In this document: positions 29,482 to 43,700 of the stretch, one piece after another
Position numbering within the stretch: position 1 is the first letter of the stretch
Layout of the letters: every line of letters begins with the position of its first letter
Source of the DNA: Glandiceps talaboti
Taxonomy: Eukaryota; Hemichordata; Enteropneusta; Spengelidae
Assembly (NCBI RefSeq): GCF_964340395.1
Contig: NC_135553.1
Coordinates: forward strand, 21,934,949 to 21,998,948
Reading direction: 5' to 3'
DNA length: 64,000 bases
Made by a program: the position numbers and the translations under genes
Notes under the pieces: generated by a model
Told to the model about the DNA's origin: nothing
What the model saw: only the letters and a program-made list of their open reading frames with translations
The model's database searches: none

Positions 29482-30003
29482 TTCAACAAGTTGCCGATAG
29501 TAAAAATCCAATCGCTATATGATTTCCTACAAGTTGTCAATGGTGATGATTCAATAACTTGTTCAATAGCTATATGGTTTCTGACAAGTTGACAATAGTA
29601 ATAATTTTTTAATAACTTGTTTCATAGCTATAAGATTTCCTACAAGTTGTCAATAGTAAGAATTCAATAACTCGTTTAATAGCTACCAGAATTTCAACAA
29701 GTTGTCGATAGTTAGAGTTCAATAACTTGGTTCATAGCTATAAGATTTCCTACAAGTTGTCAATAGTAAGAATTCAATAACTCGTTTAATAGCTACCAGA
29801 ATTTCAACAAGTTGTCGATAGTTAGAGTTCAATAACTTGTTTCATAGCTATAAGATTTCCTACAAGTTGTCAATAGTAAGAATTCAATAACTCTTTTAAT
29901 AGCTACCAGAATTTCAACAAGTTGTCGATAGTTAGAGTTCAATAACTTGTTTCATAGCTATAAGATTTCCTACAAGTTGCTGATAGTAAGATTTCAATAT
30001 TAG
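29482..30003. repeat. Satellite-like tandem repeat with 110-bp two-subunit period
   Basis: TTCATAGCTATAAGATTTCC starts at 29621, 29731, 29841 and 29951, an exact period of 110. Each unit is two diverged subunits of about 55 bp (ATAAGATTTCCTACAAGTTG type and ACCAGAATTTCAACAAGTTG type). More diverged 55-bp copies come before (29482-29620). Confidence 0.9.
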
Positions 30004-30219
30004 CTATTATCTTATTACAAAGGCTATTTATTTGGGAAGACATTTTGACAGATTTGATGTAAATAGTCTAGTAGTGTGCATGCTCTGCTGTTTTATACAA
30101 TTTTACAATTCATGTTTGCCTATAAAACCTTGATACTCTCTGTTGTGTAAAGATTTATGTGTTTTTCACGGGTAGAAAATTCCTCAGGATGAATTGATTT
30201 AATTAGAGATCACAGACTA

Positions 30220-30485
30220 GTGATGTCACTTCAGTATGACTACATAAACCAATGATGTCATCATAATGTGGTTACATCTACCGGTACTTGAGATGTCACT
30301 TCACTGAGGCTACATTAACAGATGATGTCATCATAATGTGACTACATCAACTTGTGATGTCACTTCACTGTGACTACATAACCAATGACGTCAACATAAT
30401 GTGGCTACATCAACTTGTGATGTCACTTCACTGTGACTACATATAAAGCAGATGTCACTGTTCTGTGACCACACAAACTGATGAT
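30220..30485. repeat. Tandem repeat with CRE-like cores
   Basis: GATGTCACTTCACTGTGACT starts near 30222, 30292, 30356 and 30419. Each unit carries TGATGTCA or TGACGTCA, the latter a perfect CRE palindrome. Confidence 0.8.
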
Positions 30486-30499
30486 GTCATTGTATTACT

Positions 30500-33400
30500 A
30501 ACAGCAGTACAAAGGAGCTTTGTGGCAAAACGCCTTGGTATTCTAGAAATGCAGACCCAATGGAACAGAATCTGTTTCGCAGTAAAATGTTCAAACAGGT
30601 TGTTGTTTTCAACCAAAGTGAACACAATGAAGCAAAATAAAGGACACCACACACGGATCTATACATAGGTGAAATAACTTGACTCTATATATCCAACTTT
30701 TCCAGAGAGTTTCAAGGTTTACATAAACAGACATGTTTGTTGTTTTTATATCAGATACAATCTAATAATGAGCATTAGGCAGGTAGAGGTAGAAATGTCA
30801 TCAAATTGGAAACTTGGAAAAGTTAAATATCTTTGGTTAGAAATAACCTCACTATGCTTCAACAAGTTTAATAATACTTGGAATACAATTCACTTCATAT
30901 TGCTAGGACTGTGAACAGGAACAGCAGATAGGGATAGCTATGAAACATGAACAAAAGATGCACGACAGAATATGATATAAATAGCATTTTCATTTTACAT
31001 GCAGTAGCAAATTATCTTACATAAAACACACCCCATTCTGAAGGAAAGCTGCATGGACTTACTGCATGGGAAATAATTAATACAGTATGATTATCACACA
31101 CACAACTCTTTCTGCTCACTGAGGTCTCACCGTGTAAAACATGCATAGTTTCTTTCATCTCTGATAGTGATACCAAAATCACACTTGGTTTTTCTTAATA
31201 TACATGTACCAAAACAATAAATACTCCACAGGCTCTCTTCACAGGCATAATTTTGACAGATGCAGTGCGAGTTTACCTTCAGATTTGAATTGTACCAAAA
31301 ATAATTCTTTTTGAATAATTCATCTCCACTCTGTTTATGCAAGTCATCTACATATTGCAAGATATGCTGGTAGTAGCACTCCCTTGCTGTTGATTGCACT
31401 CCACAGGGCCACAATAATCTGAAGACAGTCATTTTCTTTTCTTCCAGAGGATGGGGACCAAACAGTCACCCAGCAAATCTATTAGTAGTCATTCTCAAGT
31501 TTTTTGAAGCTGAAAACGTATTCCTGAACTACTGTGGTGTTAATCAACATGAAGACAGTGCCATAACTGATGTATCTTACATACAAATGCCTGTCACATA
31601 AACAAAACCAATATACATTTAATAACCTACAATTTTACACTGTATTTCAACTCATTTACCTAATGTGTTACAACTAATCCATGCACTGGTAGTCACATGA
31701 TCATCATGTGATCCATCAGGTGACAAGACAAACAAATAACCTACTAAGAAGTAGCAGTAAAACTGAAAAAAAAGGGAGGGATTGTGTCACTGCTGTTATA
31801 TTCAGCAAATCTGTTACAATATATGTTATGACAAACAACAGAAAATAAACAAAAACAAAATTAAATAAATATCTATATCAATAACCTAAAAATAAATCAC
31901 AAACTTCTCCACATTGAAGATTAGTCTTGAAATGCGTGGTTAAATTTCTTCCCTTCGAGCTTTCAGCTGGGTATTGTCTTACTAGCATCTAACTAACTAC
32001 ATGTACATCACCCATTGGCATTGCACTCTATGATATGCGCTGTAAATCTAGTTTTGATTTCATGGGTGGAGCTCAAAAATAAAACTCTTTACACTGGCGA
32101 AAAAAAAAAAATTATATGTTGAGATTGTTCTTCACAATAAAATTTACAGTACTTTTTCTATGTAGTAAATGCACACTTCTACCACACAAAGGCAGCAATA
32201 CATTACATTGGTAGTATATATGTACTTGCATTTGATGCTTGGGTGGCATCATAGTAATTTGGACCTTATGGGTGTAATGGTAGCTCCTAAGCCAAATTTA
32301 AAAAAAAAAAATAGTTTGTTTCCGATAACATGACTTCAGAAAATACGGTATTTAGGTGGGGATTTCATTTTTATTTTACACTTTTTTATTAAAATTACTT
32401 CGATCCAAAGACAAGGTTCTGGTTGGTCTAAATAATCCCATAACAGTTGATGAGATGTAAAAGAAGTAAATGAAGACCGTTATGTGATTCAGAAGTAGAC
32501 AAACACAATATGCAGACTGTGCTGTTATAGACTGAAAAGACAACGTTTCTCTCTGAAATTTTTTTTTTTTTTTAAAGTAACCAAAGATACATTGGCAAGA
32601 AAATCTACAGGGAAATAGAAGTAAATTGTCATAATTTTACCTTTTTACAAGCAGCCTGTAAAAAAATAAAATGTTTACGGTCGGTGGCTTAAACTAGGGT
32701 CGGTCGAGTTATCGGAAACACACCATTCTTTTAAATTGGCCTAAAAGTTAATATGGTATGGTACTGAGAATTCCTTTGATAGCAATTATACAATTAGGCT
32801 GTATGGTATTATTTTAACGAAATCAAAATATATTCGATTAAATGTAACAAAGCAATGATTATTATTATAATTAGCCATTATCTTGTTGGGAGAAACCTGT
32901 TAAATTCAAGTAGTTTTAGTATTCAAAATATGTAATACTATGTTAAATTTTAATACGTGGAAATAGTATACCGCAAAACACAACTTCAAGTATTACTTCT
33001 GTAGCTACAAGCTGTCATATACTGTACAATATGTTGTTGGGATGTCCTTATCATTCCTTTTGATCTAGGTAGGGAGGAAAAGAGCACCCACAACAACTGA
33101 TCTTTTAAGTCTAGCGCTGTCATAAATACTTAAATCCTGGCATTGTATACTGTTGATGTTGTTTTTTTTATCAGGAAGAATATTGCTGATTGTACACAAG
33201 GTTTTTATAATCTTTTAAATGACAAAGTTTTATCATACTATAAATATTTAAGTCATATCCATTTTGATATTTTTCATTTATTTGCAGCTAACTGTCTGTA
33301 AGCCGTGTCAAGTAACTGAGATATACAAATACAGTATTGATGCAGTAATTAAGAAGTGTAAACGGTAAATATTGTAATAGCTGCTGGAATCTAGTAGTAA

Positions 33401-34476
33401 TAGCCCACTTGTTGGAATCTAGTAGTAGTAGTAATAGCCCACTTGTTGGAATCTAGTAGTAGTAATAGCCCACTTTAGAAATTATGACAATAGTTTTCTC
33501 AAGTTCAATAACAACGAAAGTGATATGAATATTCATAGCTTTATCTTCCACCCACCCACCCACCCACCATCCTTTCATCACATGACTGTAATGTTAAAGG
33601 GCATTTTTTTGTTTTAAATTTAAAAGGTGTACAGCTGCTCTTACATACACTAGTAAATTCTTAATATGCTTTACTAAATTCCCTAAAGTTTTTAGGTGTG
33701 TTTTCATTCTCGGTGGCTAGTTATTTATTTTTTTAAATTGATTGATTAGTTAATTAGTAGTGCTTTAAGTTGAAGGTAACATCATCACTTAGTTATCACT
33801 GTATTTATCACAGTATTTGACATGATGTCTGGTACACTGTATGTCACAAGAGCAGATTCTCTGCATTTCATATTCCTTGGTTGATTAATAGTAGTGCTGA
33901 CTTAAGGGTTGCACCATTGCATCTATGTTTTGTTGCTCTAGTATTCCATACCATGTGTCACAGTATTTGACACTGTGTGTGTCACAGTATGTGTCATGGA
34001 GATAGTACAGTTTCTGTTCATGGGTGTTGATTTATCACTTTAGGTCACATCATTTCATCAATGACTATCCTGGGTATTTGTCACTGTAAGAGTGTAACAG
34101 TACCTGTTTGTCACTAGCCATCACAGTATTTGTCACAGTATCCATCACAGTATTTGTCACTATATCTATCCCACTATTTGTCACTGTATCCATCATGGCA
34201 TGGGTCCAAAGAACATGTGTTCTGCAATTCACGGGCGGCGATGGGTTGGTGTTATAAAGTTGAAGGTGGTACTGTGGCAACAATGTATTTGTCACAGTAT
34301 TTGACACTGTATTTTTCATAGCATTTGACACTGTATTTGTCACATTAAGAAACACAGTTTTCCTTGCAATTTAAGGGCGGTGAGTGATCAGTAGTGCATT
34401 TGAGTTGAGTTGAGAGTCACATCATTACATCACAGTATTGTCACATTATTTGACACTGCGTCTGTCACAGTATGTG
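30500..34476 (-). other. Region downstream of the RAB40 stop: likely 3' UTR and flanking DNA
   Basis: No reliable gene was found. It holds a minisatellite at its upper end, a short TAGTAGTAATAGCCCACTTG tandem repeat (33400-33475), a (CCCA)n tract near 33549-33568 and a dispersed inverted-repeat element (32288-32744). Poly(A) signals are too frequent in such AT-rich DNA to fix the 3' end. Confidence 0.35.
32288..32744 (+). mobile_element. TTAGGC inverted-repeat element, copy C
   Basis: Begins TAAGCCAAATTT, then GTTTGTTTCCGATAACATGA; ends GGTGGCTTAAACTAGGGTCG, GAGTTATCGGAAACACACCA and GGCCTAA. The inner part includes TCGATCCAAAGACAAGGTTC, which matches the TTGACCCAAAGCCAAACAAA of copy D. Confidence 0.7.
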
Positions 34477-34478
34477 TC
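33796..34478. repeat. Minisatellite of CACAGTATTTGTCAC units
   Basis: CACAGTATTTGACACTGTAT and variants recur with spacing of 14 to 18 bp, in blocks, interrupted by unique DNA. The last block touches the RAB40 stop codon. Confidence 0.8.
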
Positions 34479-34715
34479 ATGAGACACAACAGCTTTTCCT
34501 GCAGTTCATGGGTGGTGAGTCATACGGATTCAACGGTATAGTCCTTGATCTGCGAGATTTTCCCTCTCTCTGAGGCAAGTATCGATGTTGATGGTGTCCA
34601 TTTCCAAATGATTTGAGTCGTGATCTTAACTGTGTTGGCAAGGGTAATTTATCAACACTGTAGATACAGGTACACTTGACAATGGCCTGACAGCATAGGT
34701 CTTGTAAGCTAAGAA
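34477..34715 (-). CDS. RAB40: RAB40 exon 5 (SOCS box, C-terminus, stop)
   Basis: 239 nt. It encodes [15 protein letters not shown] (Elongin BC box), [17 protein letters not shown] (Cul5 box), a basic tail and the end [13 protein letters not shown]. The TGA is at 34477-34479. Human RAB40 ends SPPKNCTRNSCKIS, so the C-terminal pattern is kept. TTTCATTTCAG acceptor. The stop codon lies at the edge of a CACAGTATTTGTCAC minisatellite. Confidence 0.95.
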
Positions 34716-37700
34716 CTGAAATGAAACAGACAAAAGTGTCAAAAATAATTAATTTATTAATTCCTGGGATGAAGAATGACGGGTTCAAAGTTCATCCTAT
34801 TCTGTCCTGGGTAAAAAAAAAAAGAACTAAAGGAGAAAGCAACATTGGGGTTGGGGATGTGATATTAGCAATGTTTATTTTGTGAAATGAAGTTGAAATA
34901 CGTATACCTAAGTTATTAACCAAGATTCCTTCCCAATGGTTTGTTACGATATAACAGTGGTAATGAGTAAAATATACATGGGTCCACATCATTTTACATG
35001 TATCAGGCAGTTCCAGTTCCCTACAACGTATGGGAACTACATGTATCTACATATGTTTTACCTGATTTGCCTCTGTCTGTTTATATACATGAATGTACAA
35101 TGTACCCAGGTTCCCAAACCTAAGCGTACATGTACACAAGAATACTATAGTAGAATAGCATGCTAAGGTGATAAAATGAGTGTTCCTTGCATACGAAATG
35201 TCAAATTGCTATTACTTTGAAGGTCTGCAGTACTTGAAGTGTCACTAGTATTAAAGTGATTGCATTCATGGATGGAGTTCTGTATGTGCATAGTGTACAT
35301 GTACATGTAACTGGACATATTGATATCTGAAAATAAGCTGCATTTTAAAACTACATTGTATAATTTCTAAAACAATATATGAAGTAATTACTAATAAGTC
35401 TTTCCAACATTCACCATGGTGGCGCTCTACTTCCTGTTCGTGTGTACCTTTGGGGGTATACACGGTATAGTTTACTCAGTTAATCATAGAGTACTGATGC
35501 TTTCCTCGATTTCTGAACAATATGAAAAACATCACTGAATTGTACACTTTACAAAGCTCCTGTCCTGAGAAACATTACTATGAGTTTGATTATCTACAAA
35601 TTGTAAACATTACTATGAGGTGATGATACTCCCAACTTGAGTGAGGGCACTGTACTCTCAATTTCCTGTCTGTAGTCTGGAATGGCCTCCATGTATTATG
35701 CAGTTATTAAAAACAGACAATGACAATCTGTTTTATTTCAATTGTTTACAGTTTATCAATTTTCTTTAAATTCAGTTATCAATGGGAAGAAATACCTACA
35801 CTAACTTGCTAAATTTGCTCGTGACATTGTGCATAAAAAAACCATATCACAAATAATTTAAATTACTTCTATGTTATTTTGATGACAAGTAATTAATTAC
35901 ATTCAAATCAGAAAAGTGTTAGCAAAACATGTCAAAAATATTGACATTACTTTAATGAGCTCTTACAAATTACAAAAGAAGTCCTTCTATATAATTTCAT
36001 AGTTTGTTTCGTTGAGAAAGTAATATATCCCAGAATCAAAATTGTGTTTTATTTGTCAGCAGACTGAAATCCTTGTCATCTTTGCAGTATTGCTAGCTAT
36101 GACATAAATATATATTCACCAAGGTGTGGTGCCATGTAGTATTAATGCTATTGTCATTCTGATGAGGATCGTTGTCCAAGACAGATCAAAAGCTTAACAT
36201 TTTGAACAGCTTGGTTATTATAACCCAGGTGTAAGTGAAAATCATGCATAATATAATATACACAGTGAATAATATGTGAGTAAAGATTTACTCGAGGGGG
36301 CAAAAAAAGAGAAAGTCAAAATTTAAATCTAGCGTGTTTACATCACAGCTGTCTCCAAACCCTGCTGTTACAATTCTTGAAAGGCATAAAAAGCAGTGAA
36401 TACACTAATCACAATTCTGGATTTAAACAACATTGATTCAGCATCAGTCACCGTGTTTAATAGAAAGTCACTGACAATAGATAATATCTTGATGTATGAG
36501 TTGTGTTAACGGACAAAAATAAATTACACAAATCCTAGACATACGTATGCCATCCTGTGCTGGAATCATAACCATATATATAATAAGAATTGATGACACA
36601 GCTGCCAACTAAAATAAAAATGACATTCTTTTTTATTTTCTTTGAATTCTGCCGCTTTGCGTATATTTGAGTTGATCGTATAAGTCAATGAACTGATAGT
36701 CAATGAATTCTAATGAAGGTGCATTTAGATGCTATGTCAGAAGGTGTCTAAACTCATCACATGAACTCATAGTGTAGGAAATAGCAATCTAATATATACA
36801 GCAGCTAAGGGAATTTAGGCTCAGCTAAAATGAATCATACATCCCTGTTATGATACTGTGATTAATTACACTACGATCATTTCATCTTTTGTTTGGCTAA
36901 ATTTCAACAAATTACTATCACTGCAGAATTTGTGATAGTTGGAGCCTGTATCAAGAAAAGTCATTCTAATCATATGACACCTAGATAGCATCCATTTAAA
37001 TCTAAGCTTATATATTATATTTTATATATGGTAAGGTGCATATTTTCTTCTCTATATGTTGTGCAAATGTAGTTATAAATTTAGTTGTAAATTTTTTAGT
37101 TAATCTGATTCAGCATTATTTTTGCAAAAATACTAAACAGTTAAATTTGTCAAATTGGTTAAATTACTTGTCACTGATGGTACTGTTAGCCTTGAGTGAA
37201 GCCATGTCAGGGATTTGGGCTATAGTTTGACTACCGTACATGTACATGTATGGTACTGTGTACTGTACACAACTTGATTATTTTAATAGATCTACTGTAC
37301 CGGTATATAAACAATTTATGAATAAACAGTCTGAATCATTTGGTCATTTATCTACAAATTGTAAGTTTGTTGAATATTGATAGGGTTTGATTACTCGGCA
37401 AGTATGACAAACATAAAATGAAAGTCAAAATTAAGAACAAAAATAAAAATTATGAAAAAATTGAAAGCTACAAAACTGTACAAATGCAGGTGTGTAGTGA
37501 AACTTGAATTTCATAGTTTTAGAAATACACCTCTGAAATAAATTCTTAAAACTTTTGCTGTGGAAAAAAATTAGGGTGACCATACACATTTTTGCAATAC
37601 CGTATGGTAGTTCAAAATGTTATCAAAATCAAGCCATTTTAGAATCCAATACAACCACAAAATACTGTATGTATTTAAGTTTCTGCTAGTTCTGTTCCTA

Positions 37701-37737
37701 ACATGCTTAGTGAGCCTCTGATACAGACAGTATGCAA

Positions 37738-37788
<51 letters not shown>

Positions 37789-40700
37789 ATGTGAATAAAT
37801 ATATAAATAAACAAAATGCAACTCTGTGGGAAAATAAAAGATTGTTGATTGGTGAAGAAGATGGTGGACTGCCTCAATTTTTCAAAAAGGACCAGAGAAA
37901 AGTTTCCATGTGGCAAAATTTGTAGAGAATCCAAAAGAACTTTAATTTCCCAGTGAAATTTATCCCTGAGGTGCATTCTATGTGAAGAAAGGGAAGAATG
38001 ATATAAAACACATGAATTGTGTAAACTGTCAATTTGTTTAAACTCTGACTAGTGTCTATGAAATAGAGAATTTCATTCATACATGTAGATGAAACTGGGT
38101 TTCCATGAACTCTGACTTATCATGACCTGAAAATTGAGATCATTGGGGTCATGCACTTATATACACCTCAATGATCACCACTAAATTAGCATGTGGTTAC
38201 TTTCCAGCTAATAGTACTCCCAAGAGTTTTCTCTGCTTGCACAGCAAAACTTAAAACACATTTACAAATACTGAATGCTATTTAGAATTCTGTGTGTGGC
38301 TTGGGAGATCTAACTTGAGGGTATTAGGTAGAGTCTATGTTTAGAAAGCAATAGAGCATGAAATCAGATTTCTTCTTACGGCAGACAGGTAGACTATGTC
38401 AATTGGAACACAACTGTAATATTCTTTAAGGTTTATTTCCACAACAGGGAAGCAATTGATCAGAAAACACAAATAGAGGCTTTCAAAAAAAAAATCCAAA
38501 CTTGATATTAAGCCGTGTATTTTTCTGAATTGCAGTAATCATAACCTGGAATTATCAATCGTAGGAAGTAATCTGTATATGGACTGACTATCTGTTGATG
38601 TTGTAAGAATTGTACGTCATATACATGTATTTGCTGTTCAAAGCATGTGCTCTTGCTCATGAATGAACTTTAATTAAGGCAAAAAAAAAAGAATTGTTTC
38701 TGGTCAGGACAGTTTGTCTAAAATGGTGTGATGACGCATATTTTTTTTAATTCTCAACAAACCTGTCACTCAGTCTACTATTTATGACAGTTTCGATTCT
38801 TTTTATTTAGTACTTTAGAGCAAGAGTGTATGTGGGGCTGATGTTATTTGCTTGTTCATGATTGGCTCGACAGTTGCCTTCACTGAAGTAGGGAGGGTTG
38901 TTTTTGTGTTTCCCCATGGATCTGCAGACTGCATGGGCTGGACAAACAAACACACACACACAAAAAGACTGACAAGAGGGAATTTAAGTGATGTGTACGC
39001 TGACCAGAAACAATTCTTCTTCTTTTTTGGGCCTAATATGTATATCCAAAACATTTCTATACATGTCTGTCAGGTAACTGATCTACTGATAAGAAATGAA
39101 TTTGTAAATGTGAATGGGGTTGAAATGAGTAAAGGTCCATGACTTAAAAACCTTGCAACCTTGAAATTTTATTAACAGACAGAGTGGTATTTGAGAAGGA
39201 TTAGGCAGGGCACCACAACATGGTTTTAGGTGACTTTTGAAGGTACAAAAACAGAACAAAATAATCTCTGCAGCTACATGTAGTCCTGCAATTTCATATC
39301 TCTGAACAACTTAACTGAACTACTTCTCAGATTTTCTGTCACATCACATCACACCATGTATCAGTTCAAAGTGAGTTCAACCTTTTTCATATGACGCTAT
39401 CAACAAATACAAAATGCACTGAAGTGATATCAATATTGTTCTCATCTCAATTATTGAATACACGGACTGCAAATCAATCTGAGAAATGTGCTTCACAATA
39501 TTTCAAATAGATGTATCAGACCACACAACGATAAACCGACAATATCTCCATTATTAACATACAACACTCATCCATCAATCATGTAGTCAGAACATGATAA
39601 CTTTCAGAAATGTGATCTTTCCTATAGCTACATTATACATTCTGTATAGTGTGTATCTTCAGGCTATGTCTAGTAAATTAGTAACACCAGCACACATACA
39701 CATACACATCAGCTGACTAACAGATCAGTGTGTTGTAACACATGTGATCTTTTTGATAGCCAGTTCTGTAACTATATATATTCCAGCAGAGTTCATAGTA
39801 TTGGTTTTCTGGCTAAAGGGAATAAAAGCAAGCTCCTGTACTCTTTTTTTAAGTGTTTCATGCTGTTATTAGAATTGTTGATGAGGTGAAAGTCCTTGTT
39901 TTTTGACACATTATGTATGTGAGTTTGTTGAAACTATTCATGGAATACAGAGATATGTGAATGTATTTCAAAAGTGGTCTTTTTTACAGTTGGTAGACAG
40001 ACATTTAACAACTTGCCAACTATTCTAATCTAACACTAATGAGGATTTTCAACTTGTCTTGGCGTCTGCATTTTCTACTGGCAGTAACTCCTTGCATAGA
40101 ACACCAAGGGTGCAATACTCTCAGCCTGCATTGTTGATCATGGTGTGTGTCCCATCTTTCATTGTTTTCTAACTCTGTTGATTCCATTATCACAGTTGTT
40201 CATCCAACCCTACAGCCTAGAGACTTGTCATTTGCTTTCAAATCTATCACATCCTCCATTCACACAATGATATACGTAAACCAACAAGTCTGTAGGCAAT
40301 TCCAACCCCATTCTAATGACTGAATCGTAAACTTTTTTTTTTTCCATTTTAGGTTGAACTGACATGTTATGTACATGGAAGCCATAGGGTTTACATATTG
40401 AATTACACTGACTTGAATTGGTCATTTCACTAGATACAAAGAGACAATTATGTACACATCAAAGGATGAAATTACAACCTGGATCATATCATACATGTAC
40501 GGCTGGTGAAAGACATGGAAATACTTTGATCTGAATAAGTTTGAGTCCATGACCCTGACAAACTTATACATGAAAAAAATACTTTGATTTCTGGTGAAGT
40601 GTCAACACATTTAAAGAGAGTTATCAGTAGTTGTACAAACTTTCGATTGGAAGCTATTGGTTACATAAGTTATTGCTGAAAGAATGCAAAGTATTTGTCT

Positions 40701-43700
40701 GGGTGCACCTATTTGGCAGGCACCCATCCCGTGTATTACAAATACCGATACTCACCTTTGCTTGGTCTCCATAACCTTTCCATACCATTACGTTTGAGCA
40801 CCTGTCTGGACAATTCGGTTAATGATTCCACTATGTTGAAATCACACAGAGGACTAACTTCAAAGAAATCCATGTCATTCTTCATTGCATAGGTTTCAGC
40901 TAACGCTGTACTCACTTGTCTCTTGAATGCTAAATGTAGTCGGTTGCCAACTAAGATTTTTGGCACACCTGGGGCATGCTGGAAACAAACAGAATAGTCA
41001 AAGAGAAAGTTAGAAGGCTTGCACAGACACTAAACACTGAATTATGAGATCTCACTTGCTCGGTATTTCCTCTTCAGATGTGATGTAATTTCCACACAAA
41101 AATAAATTTATCTGTGCGTGCACATTTACATTGCAGTTCCTCCCCCCCCCCCCCCCCATCATCAGAGCATACAGACTAATTAGCTAATGATTGATTGATT
41201 ATAGGCAAATGAACTTACAAATTACTTGGCATAACAAATTTCATTTTCACATGTCTAAATATTATATTGCCTGGCGTGCAAAGTACATGTAGTAATTAGT
41301 ATCCCATAGTAATAGTACAGATGATATTTATATGTGCATGTAAATGTCATCCTTAAAATTCATATATTCCATATACTGGTGATATACCAAAACTGCAGCA
41401 ATCAAAGATCAGCTACTAAAAGTGACTGCTGTGCAAACATCATACCACTGGTCATCAATCAAGAGTGAATTAGCAGGATTAAAATGAGTGGTGGTATCTT
41501 CATATTTCTACATTCAATTTCTACATTGATGATTTGTGCAACGTAACTGTATATGTACATTTGTATGTCAGGACCACACATCTAGTTTACAACACACAGA
41601 GGTTATAACCACTACAAGCTATAGGTTCAACCGATGTCCTACTTCTTGCAATCTCACGATTAAGTTACAAATATTGGAAACAAACAACTAATTAATCATC
41701 AAATATATGTCAAAATGTATTTAGGAAAGGGGGACTGAATCATGTATATATATTTTATTTCAACCAATCTCAAGGAGAGATTATGTTAATTTTGTCAGTA
41801 CATGTACATGTATATAACTGCATATAGCCATGTATGCCATGTCAGTACTCCATGGGTTTCAAACAGACCTTTCTCATTAAAAGCACCCTCTAGTGGTCTG
41901 ACCTTCATTTGCATAAGTACATGTAGCTGGTATATCACATACTGTATAAATAATGTACCATTTGATAGACCTGTCCGATCAATGGCCCCCTCTAGTGGTG
42001 TACAGCGTACAGTTAAATTGGTGAAACATTTACCTGTCATGTCCATGCTATATGAATGATGGATGTCTTTCTCAAACCAGCGGGGAGGGAAATAAGACTG
42101 AACTGTCTAGGTTATAATGGTCTAAAGAAACCATGTAAGTCACTTGAATGCATCATTTTTGTGTCGCTGTCAGGGAGAAGCATGATTTTTGTTTCAATAA
42201 TTATATGACCTTACAAGAATGGAGGTTTATATATATATAAAAACGTGTATGTGATTTGCAAGGAGGAATTTTACATATTACCACTAGGTCTCAGAAATTC
42301 CTACCTAGCTTTGAATAAACATGTTGTGAAATATACAGACTTGATCTTGATAAAAACATTGTTGACCTATCATTCATGTATATGATTACTTTACATCAAC
42401 ACAACAAGGTTGACTGCTAAAGACCATTGTAAACTATCTAGTTATGTTCTAACATTACAGAACAACCTAAGGACTGACAAATTACTAATAAATCCATAAA
42501 ATACTGCTAGTTTGTAGCACAGTATTAAAAGTTCATTGCCTTTTTTTCTCTATTTCAAGAAAACCTTATATTTGTATGCAATCACTAATGACTTTATAGA
42601 AATTAACTGTACACTGCAATTATGTGAACTGTGCGACTCTTCACTTAATCACAAAATAAGTCTACTAAAGGCATACTGAGTAAATCCATCTTATATTCCC
42701 AAAAGGGGCATTAATCTGACAACCCTTTTTTTTAACGATAATTGTATTTCATGGTGACATATGATGTATGAATCCACATAGCTACATTGTACTCTCCACA
42801 GAATTAACTACATTATTCACATTGCATAGTTTTGATTATACCTGATATATCATTTTGTACACTTCGTTCTACCTATAACAGTGCTTTACTTAGTTACCTA
42901 GTTTGATGAGTGGGGTGAAGGTAGATTGATTTGGCTCAATTTATAGGGCATTGCACTACCTGATATAAACCTTTACCCAGCACTTGGAGATCACACCAAC
43001 TATAGAACTTTGCATAACCTGGACTGCACAAAAGTGATAGTAGTATAGGGTTCACGTCAAAGTACACCATACATTATGATACTACGCGAAATGATTCTTC
43101 ATTTAGAACTACATGTACAAAATGTACATGTAGGAGGAGGTCAAATCAATACACAGCGTTCTCTCCACTATAGAGAAAGCATGGTGCAAACGCCATCCTT
43201 GCCATCTAGGCCACCATGCTTGGCAGGTTTCTTCAAAAGTGTTCAACAAATAAATGTACCATCCTTGAGTTGTAATAATCTTTGAATGACAAAATCATAA
43301 TACATGTACTTTCACATGAGAGAAATGACTGATCCCTGATGTCCATATGTTTATGTCTTAGTCAGAGTTTGTTCCAGTGTTGAAGACATGTATATTATGT
43401 GCTTATCACTATATGCAAACCAATATGCAAATTAGCACATGTATATGTAAATCAATATGCAAATTAGCCATTATCCTTGCAATCTATCCAATATTTATCC
43501 TGGGGAGAACACTGATACACCACACTACATGTACCTGAAATAGTACATTGTACTTCACCTAGAGGGAGTGATGAGGCCCAGGGGTGAGGGCCCTAGGGCA
43601 AAGGTTAGAAATTATGTAAATGTGAATGATCAGACTCATAATTTGTTATCATAGTAAACATTTCAATGGTGCAGATCTGTGAATGTTTGTAGATATAAAT

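Larger units (their letters stand above)
24311..30219. other. Intergenic stretch between DESI-PUL and RAB40
   Basis: Apart from the repeats and LINE fragment listed, I see no gene. Small open frames (about 60-90 codons) have no recognisable domains or splice-linked neighbours. Confidence 0.5.

Noticed and set aside
29482-30003. CRISPR-like array
   Set aside because: This is animal DNA and the units are contiguous tandem repeats without unique spacers.
31127-31432. 101-codon minus-strand frame downstream of RAB40
   Set aside because: No recognisable domain, no splice partner, and it lies where RAB40 3' UTR is expected.
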